Shown: one piece after another, positions 46,638 to 57,631 of the stretch
Layout of the letters: the number at the start of each line of letters is the position of its first letter
Numbering within the stretch: the first letter of the stretch is position 1
Source of the DNA: Coptis chinensis
Taxonomy: Eukaryota; Streptophyta; Magnoliopsida; Ranunculales; Ranunculaceae
Direction: 5' to 3'
Assembly (NCBI GenBank): GCA_015680905.1
Contig: CM027377.1
Location: 60,099,501 to 60,163,500, forward strand
DNA length: 64,000 bases
Notes under the pieces: model-generated
What the model saw: only the letters and a program-made list of their open reading frames with translations
Databases searched by the model: none
What the model was told of the DNA's origin: nothing
Position numbers and translations under genes: made by a program

Positions 46638-47969
46638 GTGGCAACCCAGAACCCAAATGGAGTCATCGCTGAGGACGACATAAACAAGGTGAACCAGGAA
46701 ATCAACGAGCTATCCCAGCGAATTGACCAGAGTACTGTGAAGAAGGACGCCACTCAGATCATCCAAAAAATGCTGAAAACTTATCGAGCATCCCCATTCA
46801 CACCGGAGGTACTTAGTAAACCCTCCCCGCATGATTTCATCCAGCCGCGCTTTGTAATGTACGATGGCAGTACGTGTCCTGGTCAGCACGTAGCTCGCTA
46901 CATCCAAAGCCTCACACTTTATAGTGCGCAAGAGTTCAACTAATTGCAATGCCGCTTGTTTCCTATAAGCCTGAAAGAAGGAGCTCTCAACTGGTTCGAC
47001 TAATTGCAATGCCGCTTGTTTCCTATAAGCCTGAAAGAAGGAGCTCTCAACTGGTTCTACTCACTAGAACCGAACTCCATCGATAACTTTGAGAAGCTAA
47101 CCGATCAGTTCGCTAACCATTACATCCACAACAGACATAAGAAAACCGACGTCGACTTACTCTTCATGTTGTTTCAAAAGAAAGACGAGTCAATCCGCTT
47201 CTTCTTAGGATGATTCAAGACCGACTTGTTGTCTATAGATAGCGACCTCCAAGAGTCCTTCGCAACCTTGGCATTCACCAAGGCGATCTAGAAAAACACC
47301 TGGCTATAAGGGTCGCACATGAAGGAGCGTCCTGAAAAATTGGAAGACGGAGTGTACAAGTATATAAAGCTACAGGAAGTTTTAGACCACGAAGGCGAAC
47401 AAGAGGAAGTCGCAGCAATCTCAGATGCTGCCCCATCCTCAAAAAAGCCACCCAGACCACGCGGCAGAAGTGCGGTACCCGACGCGCACCACGAAATACG
47501 AAGTTATTTGTCGACGACAAGATCTCTAAGCTACATACTAGAGAAAATAAAAATAGCGGCCTATTACCGACCTGAGGTAAAATGGCCAGAAGACACACCA
47601 GGAAAGCCGTACTGCGCTTTCTATAAAGCAAAATGCTATGAGACCAACGAATGCCGGGGGCTCAAGCACTACTTCCAAGGCCTCGATGAGGTAGGGCATA
47701 TCAAGCACTATACTGATATTGCCGATGGCGACCTGCGCCACAAGCTCATGGCTAGTAGAGAGCGAAGCCGAACTCCACAACGCAACAACAACAAGGAGCG
47801 CTCCTACGCTCGAGGATGCTCAAACAAGCGATCTCGTCATGAGCATCGCCAACACTCATCTGACAGAGATAACAACAGAATGATCAACATGATCACCTTT
47901 CAGGACAACTCTGTCACGTCCACAAGGGAGAAAAGGAGACGGGTAGGTGCCCTACAAGAAGTCTACTAG
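46638..47969 (+). pseudogene. gag: gag of the second Tat-type element (broken)
   Basis: Motifs in order: SKPSPHDFIQPRFVMYDGST (gag start region), LKEGALNWFYSLEPNSI, DQFANHYIHNRHKKTDVDLL and, further on, KPYCAFYKAKCYETNEC and a Lys/Arg/Ser-rich tail. Several in-frame stops (near 46941, 47001, 47211 and 47288) and one 60-bp tandem duplication break it. The element is cut at 47993 by the Athila-type insertion, so pol is not in the window. It is clearly related to the gag of the Tat element at 13334. Confidence 0.82.
46939..47057 (+). repeat. exact 60-bp tandem duplication in gag
   Basis: The block taattgcaatgccgcttgtt...caactggttc occurs twice in tandem with period 60 and at most one difference at the edge. 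The length is 20 codons, so the frame is kept, but each copy brings a TAA. Confidence 0.9.
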
Positions 47970-48639
47970 TTCTCCTCACAAGCGGCTCCTGCCTGATAAA
48001 CCGTAAAAACACAACTAGATTTCTCTAACCGGCCTATTCTTACATTATCAATTATTTATTTCCTACTCTCACATATATATTCATGCAATATATAGAGTAC
48101 GAAATCGTTCCACTCTTAACTCTCTAGACTTAAACGAATTCAACTAATCAAACACAAGGAAACAATGGTGAGAGCAATATTTATAGATGTGAATTTATAC
48201 TACAAAACTAAATATATGAATTTAACTTATACTAAATTAATTAAAGCAATTGAATATGACTTGAATAAAATATGGAGAAGAATAGAGAGAGATTGAAATC
48301 AACTTTTTAATTTTTTAACATGCTAACATAGATTTGTATAGAAAATCCTAGTCTAGATATTCTCACACAAGGTTAAAATATAAAGACTAGACCTTTAATG
48401 ATCTCTAATTACTTTATGCTATCTATAGTCATAAACTAATTAGCATGAGAAAAAGTTTGTTCCCATTCTCATAGCAAACTCACTATTCTCTAGTTTAGGT
48501 TAAACTCTTTTTATCTCTAAGTCAAGAAAAACCTAAACTTGAAATCCTAAACAACAAATCTATACTAACAAATCAAGTCCTCTCAAATTAAAGCTTCATT
48601 CAAACTCCACTACAACAGAAAGGCTCATTTACAGCGCCA

Positions 48640-49040
48640 TACCCCGTCGCTAATTGTATGAAAAAACGTCGCAATTGATCTATTGCAACACAAAACTAGG
48701 CGTCGCAAAGGCGTTGCAAAAAAGTGGGTCACAAAAGATTAATTGCAACACAAACAACGGCGTTGCAAAAACTTCTAGTCTTTTGCAACGCTTAACTTCG
48801 TTGTTAATAGTTTATGTGCGTCACTACTTCATTTTCCAAAACTAAATTGGTTTTGTAAATATTTCAGACTATTTGCAACAACTAGCGTCGCAAAAAGTAT
48901 GTTTTAACAACACCATATAGCGTCGCAAAAAGTTAACTTTTATCAACACTTTTAGCGTTAAAGCAAAGTTTTTAGCAACAGTTCAACTTCGTCGCAAATT
49001 GTTTTACCCTATTGCTACATACTGAGCGTTGCAAAAAGAG
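48640..49040. repeat. left subterminal repeats of the CACTA element
   Basis: More than ten copies, in both orientations, of a short motif gc(g/a)tcgcaaa / ttgcaac. These are the usual binding sites of CACTA TnpA-like proteins. Confidence 0.75.
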
Positions 49041-50966
49041 TGCTTGGTCAATACCTATAATTTATACAATATTTTGATTATTTTGAATGTGCAGTATTCT
49101 TTCCAATGCAATTTATGTAGATAACAATAACAACACCATACCATGTCAATTCACAATGAGCAATAAAAAAATATATTTCATTAACTAAAATCAATAGATC
49201 ATCTATTACAAAATTGTTAAAAGCATCCACACAACTAATACATTGAATCACATAACTTTCACATACAACAATCATCTAAATTAGAAAAATTCTTCAAAAT
49301 GAGATTTTAGCAAAATTCACAAATCCATAGCCTGCTAACTTGAACAGCATCCATCCATATTTTCTTCATGAATCTATCGGTAACATATGGACCAATCTGG
49401 TACAACGAATGGGAAAAAAAGGTAAGTAAACTTATATGAACCATTAACAAAGCCAAAATGCACTCGACATAAACAATGCATGTGAAAATATGTTTACCAA
49501 ATCAATCTTAAAGACCTAGGGTGTAAAAACACTACTACAACCAATTAACACTAATAACTACTGTTAATATACAAAAATTGAATAACATTAAATCAATCAA
49601 CCGTACCAAATATAATAAAGCATACACAATTAAAATAATATCATGTAACCACCAGGAACAATAAAATGGAGTGAATACTTACCTAATTCCAGTTGTTAAT
49701 TCGCACCTTGTTAAGAACAACAAGATATAAGTAGGCTCACTTCTTGAAACATACCATAATATGGCTGAATTGCAATCCTTTTGAAGTAACAAGGCACACT
49801 ATTAAGAAGTACAAATTGACAATGAACAACTAGTCGTGATCATGTTAGGTGGGCAAGACTAAACTAGAATTCCCATTACAACAATCCATTGGGTGTGGCA
49901 TTTTTGACAGGCTACCAACAGGTTAAAACACCGACAAAACCAGTAAGGAACCGAAGTAAATAGGACGCTATACACCATCCTACTCCTTCATATATCTTGA
50001 CAGTGCAGCCAAGAAAGTTCTTCCCAGGAGTGTACAAGACTCATGAGAAGATAGTGCACAACAGCTGCAGCCATGAAGTATCGAAATGTCTGTCTTAAAC
50101 TATACCGTATATCCTAATCCAATCATCTGACCATGCATACCCATGTGAAACCAATTCAAGGAACAAAACAAAGCTTAACCCATTAATTAAATACTACCTA
50201 TCAAAAAAAGGTGCTACCAAGCAAGTAGAAATTTAAGTGAATCATATCCATGATTCATAACCCAAGCGCCATGATTCATTACCCAAGCACTAAGGAAATA
50301 TTTATTTTCCCCCACTTGGATGTGTTTAAGCTAGGGAAGAAGTGGCCCCCTCCATTTAATAACAACACATCTTCTTAATATTGTTGTTTGAGTGATACCA
50401 AGCTTACTGAGAACCAACTCCCCTTTTCTCTGTTGGTTCCCTATTTAAAGGATATAAGCTCCTCTCCAATTAAGGAGGAGGTGTACTATCCACTCTACCC
50501 AAGTGACACCTAGCACCTTATATATGTACATGAGCACACTAACCTAACCAATCGATGAGACACCTCATGCAAACCAAGCATAAAGTACAGCTAGTTAACC
50601 AAGTAAAATAACATGCTACAAAGTAATATAAGCTAGGGTGGTCCCAATGGGCCACACCTAAATTAACTAGAGAATCCTGCACCATATAGCACAACACTCA
50701 ATTTAATATCCACTTATCAAACTCCCTTGCTGGACAAAACAAGAACCTGAAATTTTTGAATCTGCAAGGGTCTTAAGAAATCTTTGAAAAAACCTTCATA
50801 TAAATTGAACTCTTAGCCTTTTAAAAAAAAATTCCCACAATAATCTTCACAAATAATACGTGGCATATTATTTATCAGTACTAACACCTCACAAATAAAC
50901 TCTTAACCTTCATATAATACGTGGCATATTTATTTATCAATACTAACACCTCACAAATAATCTCAC

Positions 50967-51218
50967 CTGTCCTTGATAATCACTATTTGCTGCAACTAAA
51001 GGAAGTTCTGCTAAGTCCTTTCCCAAAATTTGAAGAAGTCCAGCTGAGACAACAGATGAGCTGCATAAGGACAAAATAGTCCATGACAAGATAAGATGCC
51101 AGTAAGTAACAAAGTAACTATCTAGATCACTTAAACAACTCAACTCAAATCATGATCCTTACTTCATTGTCAATACGACACAAACCATTCCTCTAAAGTC
51201 TTGGTCTCGAATACTCCT
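50967..51218 (-). pseudogene. captured two-exon gene fragment of unknown identity in the CACTA element
   Basis: On the minus strand an exon-like piece (about 51218-51163, RSIRDQDFRGMVCVVLTM) ends at a GTAAGG donor. A 102-nt intron ends in ATGCAG, and a second piece (51060-50967, SSVVSAGLLQILGKDLAEL...) ends at a GTGAG donor. The reading frame is continuous across the junction. This is what a captured genomic gene piece should look like. I do not recognise the protein. Confidence 0.55.
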
Positions 51219-52329
51219 CTTGAAAAAAAAATGGCGTGCAGATAAAGGAAAAAGTCAAGTCCAGAAAATTAAACTTATACTACTAGATTAAAATTTAAAA
51301 GTAAAGAAAACAAGAGAATAATGAGCCTTAAGACAAAGAAATTTATTTTTGCATACCCATAACCACGCCTATGATAAGGTCATGGCCTATCACTGCATCA
51401 AATATTAGTTCAGAGCGATTCTGGGATCAAATATGATACAAAGACATATCAATCAATTCAACAAAGACATTTCTAAAAGTGAAACTCCAAGAATTCATCA
51501 CAAGGAAAACAAACCATTCGAGAAGCATGGAAAAATTTTAGCATTATTCACGAGACATACCAACATGTAGATATCTAAGCAATAATGTGTTAGTCAAAAG
51601 CCTCGTGCCACAAAGCCTCGCTCCACAAAAGACCGACAATGGTTAAGCACCTATAGATTTCAAAAAACAGTACAGAAAGACATCATATTTTTAACAGTGA
51701 GAACAAGAATCAATTGTATTATATATGGACTGAACTTGAATAGTAAAAAGAACAATTCATTTAGGAAGAAAAAAAGTATCAAGCTCCACTATTTCAGGAT
51801 AACTCCTAATCACATCAAAACAATACAAGTGCATTATAGTCTTGAGTCTTGAGTTCTACTTATCTTTCTGGGCAAAGATTAATTACTAAGGGCATCACCA
51901 ATGTAGGCCCTCAAAATAGAGGGACACATCAACGTTTTGAAGACATGTATAGAGGAGAGAAGGGACATAGAATGTCATGTCCAAAAAAAAAGACACAAAG
52001 TCAGAGAATGGAAATAATCTAACAGTACAACCCAAGGCCTTCAAACCAAAGTCAGAGAAAGAGGGCCAGCAGTTATATCTGGTGCTACTATTTCATGGAC
52101 AATCAAACATGATTTCCTAAACATACCATTTAAATGCTGGAAACTTGACAAGATTTCAAAAGCCAAGATCTTGGTTCCAAAATTGTTGTAATTAAAAAAC
52201 ACACAACAACTAGTTTACCCAAAAAGCAGTTAACCATTGAACAGAGAGAAAATCTATTAGCTTTCAAATCAAGTTTTGATGGTGTGGTTGACTATAGAAA
52301 AGTCGAAGCTTACCTTAGATTTGACGGTG

Positions 52330-52440
52330 GCGTACCCGTTTGCTGCAACATTCGCATTGGCATACCAATCTCTTGGAGTGGTGTATGGAGATTTAGGAAC
52401 ATCTCGTTTATATGTTTTCTCTTCTGTTACTTTGTCAAAA
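52330..52440 (+). pseudogene. captured fragment of a KUP/HAK/KT potassium transporter gene in the CACTA element
   Basis: The frame at 52351-52419 reads [18 protein letters not shown] followed by RLYVF. This is the highly conserved first transmembrane segment of plant KUP/HAK/KT K+ transporters, where the residue after GTS is normally Pro. Only about 30-40 residues match; the rest of a ~780-residue transporter is missing. It lies between CACTA subterminal regions, so it was most likely picked up by the transposon. Confidence 0.8.
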
Positions 52441-52949
52441 ATTAATAAAACAAACAAAGGAACAACAAAACAACATTATATTGTAAGCAACGCAATTAAG
52501 AAGGAAATGCAATTAGTAATCTAGTAGTAATTTTAGCTTCAAACCAACCTCTAAAATTAGATAAGAGAACCAACCAGAAAGATTAACCCAAAGATAACCA
52601 AAATCAATTGAGCCAGAGAGAACCAACCTGAAAAATCGAAGCTTGGCCGGCTATGGAGGATTAACCCAAAAGCAAAACTAACTTTTCAAATCCAAAATCA
52701 AAATAAAACTGGGTCATCGAGAGAGAGAGAGAGAGATCGAAGTTGGTGGTTATTGGAGGTAGCGGTGGTGGTTGAAGAAAAAGTAGAGAAAGAGAGAAAA
52801 AAATCTGTAGTCATTTCTTTGTTTTTTTTGGTAACTCGGCAGTAAAACTCATTTAGGTTACAATTTTTTATTTTTAGTTTTGCATTAGAGCGCCAGGAAT
52901 AAAATATTGGCCCACCCATAGAAACTTTTGTTGTCCACCCATAAAAATC

Positions 52950-53280
52950 CATTAGCAACACCACTATGGTTGCAATAAAACTATACAAAAAAAAATGCCA
53001 TTCATATAAAAACTTGTTGCAACGAAAACGGTGCTGCAAATGATCAATTTAATTTTAGCCGCAGCAACAACGTTGTAAATGATAAAACCCTTATAAAATA
53101 ATTTCTTTTTCTTTTTCTCAAAAATATAATTACAACCATTTGCCACGTGAGAGTTGTCGCAACAGATAAATCCATGTACTTTAAACATGATAGCACAACA
53201 TACTTTTAACAACCCCAAAAGGCATTGCAATAGCTGACCTGTAGCAACAACATTATGGCGTTGCAAAAGGGTACACTGCT
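52950..53280. repeat. right subterminal repeats of the CACTA element
   Basis: Copies of gttgcaac, gcgttgcaaa and ttgtcgcaac in both orientations, mirroring the left end. Confidence 0.75.
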
Positions 53281-54134
53281 AAAAACCCCTTCTGTTGTAG
53301 TGCTCCCTCTAATGGGAGTTTAGCTTTGATTCATAAGACTATCCTGAACAAAAAAATTGAAAAGAATATATAATAGAAAGAGAAGTAATTTAATTCAATA
53401 ATAATAATAACTTGAAGGTATTTTAATAGAGGTTTTATGGGGGCTACAATTATAAACCCTAATTAAACTAAACTAAGTGGGAGAGAGAGAGTTAAATTAT
53501 TCTAACTAATGGGAGAGAGAGCTAAATTATTCTAACTAATGGGAGGGAGAGAGAATAGAGTTTTACCTTCACCCTCTTTATATAGGAGAGGGTTAGGTTT
53601 ATAATTTCATGCATGGGCTTTGGAGTTGTGTTTTGGGCCACTAAATCAAGCCCAAAACCTAATTACTTAAGTCCAAAAAGGGTTTCTCTGTGGAAATTTA
53701 CTACAATACCCTTTTCGTCTACCTTTACTGTTCTGATTGGGTCAAGGCTTGGACCATTAGAAAACTCTTTCTGAGCCGGTAGTTTTGACATATAATAGGC
53801 CCAATTACGAGGTCTGGGTCTAAAGATACGGCCTGAGGAAGTTCTGTTGACTTTTCTGCCTTTCTCTACCCATGTTGACTTTGACTTTTCAGATTTGACT
53901 AGGCTTTAAAAATGTTTTTTCTCCTTGAAACTTGGGCTTTAAGCATATAATTTCTCTAGCAAGCAATTTGACTCCTTTCTTTTATAAAAGTGACGTATTT
54001 CTTCACATAATTGATTTCAAGACCTGAAATACACAAAAACACGTAAACATTACTAACTCTTATTTATTATAAATATAATTGGCCTAAATATAATACTATT
54101 ATGGGATTGAAACTACAGTTTTGGGCTTTTATCA

Positions 54135-54148
54135 AATCACCCCCAAAC
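54135..54148 (-). other. polypurine tract of the Athila-type element
   Basis: Complement of aatcacccccaaac, giving gtttgggggtgatt directly before the 3' LTR on the minus strand. Confidence 0.75.
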
Positions 54149-55990
54149 AGCATGTCCTCAAGCAAATATGTGAAATTAAAATAAGGGGTCAAAAATATAT
54201 TCCTAACTACTCTCGTTTTGCTGAGTGCGACTGCATTGACCATATACAATAAGGCTTTAAACCACTAAGAATTTCCTAGTGGACGAGTTATAGTCTTGTG
54301 AGAGTTTTCTAGATAAGGTACTCATAAACTTCATATATACTACAACGACAAAGAAATAAAAGTAATTTCCCCCTAATTTATCTCAGAAATCTATATATCT
54401 AACTAGCATTTAAACAAGGATCGTCAATCTAACTCCTAAATTAATACATGCATAATAATCAAATTATCTTAAGATAAACAAATATATAATGAAATGTAGT
54501 GGCAGGTCTTTTTTTGAAACTTTTGGGTAGTGTGCCTAAGTAGGTTCTCATAAGGAATATGTCAAGACACATAACACTCTGATTTTTCCACTCAAGTTTG
54601 CTAACTCCAGTGTGCAGTGGGCACACGTTTCCTCACAATCTTAATGACAATCCAAGGAAACTGAGGTCGATCAAACACATCTACCACTTACTATCACACC
54701 AATCTATTCCTAATTAAGCTAGAGGTCTTTATTAAGTGATATGGGGCGTAGGTATTGGTTAAGGAAGGAAATGGATATTCAAAAAGACAAATATGAGAAA
54801 ATAGGGTCTTCATATTATGTAACTAGAGAAAACCTCGTTCTTATTTTGCTTCTACACTTTGTTTCCATTCTTAGCTCTTTTGTTTTGGCTTTTCACTCAT
54901 TTTGATTCTATTTTTGGAGTTCTAACTTTTATTTTTCTTTTCTTTTGGAAGCTTTCTTTTCTTTTCTTTTTCTATTACTTTTTCTTTCGAAGCAACTAAC
55001 TAATTTTTGTTTACACAGGTTTTTCTCTTCTATTTTCTTCACACATCCTATTTCTCAGATTTATCCAGATAGGTAGGCTGATTTTATTTTTTATTTTGTT
55101 TTATTGGGTAAAAGATTTGTGGGGCTAATGAAAGGCTCAGTGGGGCAACTAGCGGATAATAAATTTCATATAGGTGTAAATTTCAGGCTATATCGATCCA
55201 AAAAGGACCTAAATTCTCGCTTAGGATGTGGTATGGTGATCAAGTAAGTGGATGTGTGATTTTTCTACTCAGAATTGACTTCTCTCTTATGTCATCACTC
55301 ATATATTAATTCATATGGGCTTTTTAGCTAGATACTCATAGGATATGTATTAAGTACTCTAATCTAAGTCTCAAAAAAATATTGTCAAGTACAATCATAG
55401 ATGCTCATGCAAGATGTTCATGAAAAGATGCAATGACTATTACCTATATATTAATCTAAGTTTTAAAAATTAAATCCTAATTCTAGTACTACGTGATATT
55501 TCTAGACTAATATCATCATGGAGAAAGGAACAATACCATTATCACTAAGTGCATAGTATAAACTATATTTATGATTTTTAACATTTTATAAAGAAAAATG
55601 CATAATTTATATCCTAAAAGTGCCTAATTTTTGCAAATATTTTTATCCCAACCCCAAGCAATCGAACGCTTTGTCTTCAAAGTGTAAAGAGATAAGGAAA
55701 GAATTTACCATAAAAACGTCGCAAAAATTGGTAGTACCTGTAACATATTTATTATAAATATGATATGATAACATGAAACACAATTAAACTGTTACGTACT
55801 AACTAACATGGACTCTACTAGAGTAAACATGACAGGCAAAGGGTAGCAAAAAAATTTGAAATGAAATACCAAAATACGCCACCCCCAAACAAAATTTGAA
55901 AACTCTTTTTAAGTTTGAAAAATTTTGTAGCCTATACTCCAGAAAGATGGTATCTTACAAAAACTTTAGTATTTTAAAGTCAGATACTTG
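54149..55990 (-). other. 3' non-coding interior of the Athila-type element
   Basis: About 1.8 kb without long open frames on either strand. Pyrimidine-rich tracts occur near 54890-54990. In a complete Athila, pol and an env-like frame would come before this point; no motif of either was seen. Confidence 0.55.
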
Positions 55991-55995
55991 AGACT

Positions 55996-57562
55996 TGATA
56001 AAAGTCTAAAACTGTAGTTTTAACTCCTTTAACAATATCATTTTTGACCAATTATGTGATTAATAAGTAAGAGTTAGTACTGTTATCGTGTTCTTATGTA
56101 TTTCAGGCATTGGAGTCAAATATGTGTAGAAATGCGCCCTTTTTGCGAGATAAAGGAGTAAGGGTTGGTTGCTAAGAAGTTCTATGATAAAAGGCCAAGA
56201 TTCAAGGAGAAAAAGCCTTTTTAATGCCCGGTCAAAGCTGAAAAGTCAAAGTTAACGCGGGCAAAAACATCACACAAAAGTCAGCAGAACTTCCGAAGGC
56301 CGTATCTTTGGACTCAGACCTCGGAATTTGGCCTACCTTATGTCAAAACGACCGGCTTGGAAAGAGATTTCTAATGGTCCTAGCCTTGATGCAATCAGAG
56401 GGGAAGAAGTAGATGAAAAGGCTATTGAAGTCAAATCTAGCTGAAAAGCCCTTTGTGGACTAAAGTACTGAGGTTTTGGGCTCGATTTTTTGGCCCAAAA
56501 TAGGTTCCTCAGCCCATGCATGATTTTGTGGATCTGGTCTCCTCCATTTAACAAACAAAGACTTAGCTCTTAAGGATAGCTAGATCTAGATCAGAAAATT
56601 AGTTTTTATACTTAGTTTTTTTAGTTAGTGAGGAATCCAAGAACTTGTTTTGAGTTCTAGTTTTTTTACATTCAATAGAATTAGTAGCTCAAAAAATAAA
56701 TTAGTTAGACTTCATTAATTAGTTTTATTTACTTGTTTTTAATTCAGTTGTTGAATCAATACTCTTTTATTTCATTAGATCAATAAAGTTAGATTGTTAC
56801 TCATAATCTAGTTTTAATTATTAAATCACTTAGATCTAATTTCGATCATTTAGTTATTAATCATTTCTTAGTTGTTAATTTAGTTTTGAATTCTTGATTA
56901 TATCAATATAGTAAATTTATAATCTTTATATCATGTCTTGCTTAAATTCATATAGAAATGATAGTTTAATGACTCAAGGCTAAAACCTCCATTAGAGGGG
57001 TTTGAAGAAGCCTTGATGAAAACTTGATTTTGTTAGCTTAGAAATCGTTGTGATAATCTATTCAATTCTAAAAAGTAATTAGTTCATCATGAGAATGGGT
57101 TTGATTGTTTCACATGCTAGTTATTATTTGGTAGAGATTGCCATGAATAATTAGGGATTAGAAATACCAGTTTGTTATGCGAAAGCATTGAAATTTGGAT
57201 TATGACATTTCTTTGTTAGTTGATTAAGTCGAATCAAGGTGGAATCGAATTCCCCTAATTCATTCTCTATTGTCAAGTCAGTATTTGAATTCCGTCATTT
57301 CGTTGTTCGCATATTGATTAGTAGTGTCCCATCGTAGTATATTTCTGTCGTTACTCTCATTAACTTTGATAGACTGATAATCGTAGTTAACTTAGAATTC
57401 TAAAGAACTAGGAGTAGAACGAATCTTCTATTCTAACTATATTGCAATAGCATCGAGAGTAAAAAAACTTTGATAACATAAACGCGTAAATTAGTTTTAG
57501 TTTTACTTGCGTTTGAATCTCGTAGCTTATGCATAGGTAAAACTATCATTTTACTTTTATCA
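55996..57562 (+). mobile_element. solo LTR (Athila-type) in the Athila-type interior
   Basis: 1567 bp, starting TGATAAAAGTCTAAAACTG and ending TTTTATCA, with the perfect TSD agact (55991-55995 and 57563-57567). The U3 region is clearly homologous to that of the host element's LTR but inverted (shared strings include ccgtatctttgga/aga and tttctaatggtcc). So a related element inserted in the opposite orientation and later recombined. Confidence 0.85.
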
Positions 57563-57631
57563 AGACTTTATCTAATATATATGTACAATACTCTTACCAT
57601 ATATCAACAACCAAAAAAGTTGTGGGTCTTT

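Larger units (their letters stand above)
48608..53302. mobile_element. non-autonomous CACTA (En/Spm) transposon carrying gene fragments
   Basis: 4695 bp with CACTACAACAGAA termini in inverted orientation and a 3-bp TSD ctc (48605-48607 and 53303-53305). The LTR palindrome around the site (aaactc / ccctctaatgggagttt) closes when the element is left out. Subterminal repeats of the form gcgtcgcaaa or gcgttgcaaa cluster at both ends. No transposase is visible. The interior has exon-like pieces of host genes on both strands. Confidence 0.9.
47994..54134 (-). repeat. 3' LTR of the Athila-type element, split by a CACTA element
   Basis: The LTR parts are 47994-48607 and 53303-54134, about 1.44 kb when the insertion is ignored. 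On the minus strand it starts TGATAAAAGCCCAAAACTG and ends with ACGGTTTATCA. A TATA-like ctatataaagaggg is near 53580 on that strand. The inner end at 47994 matches the LTR end at 63568. Confidence 0.88.

Noticed and set aside
52276-52524. A functional potassium-transporter gene
   Set aside because: Only one membrane segment is present, with a Pro-to-Arg change, enclosed by CACTA ends.
54149-55990. Env-like gene of the Athila-type element
   Set aside because: No long open frame, signal peptide or membrane segment could be found.
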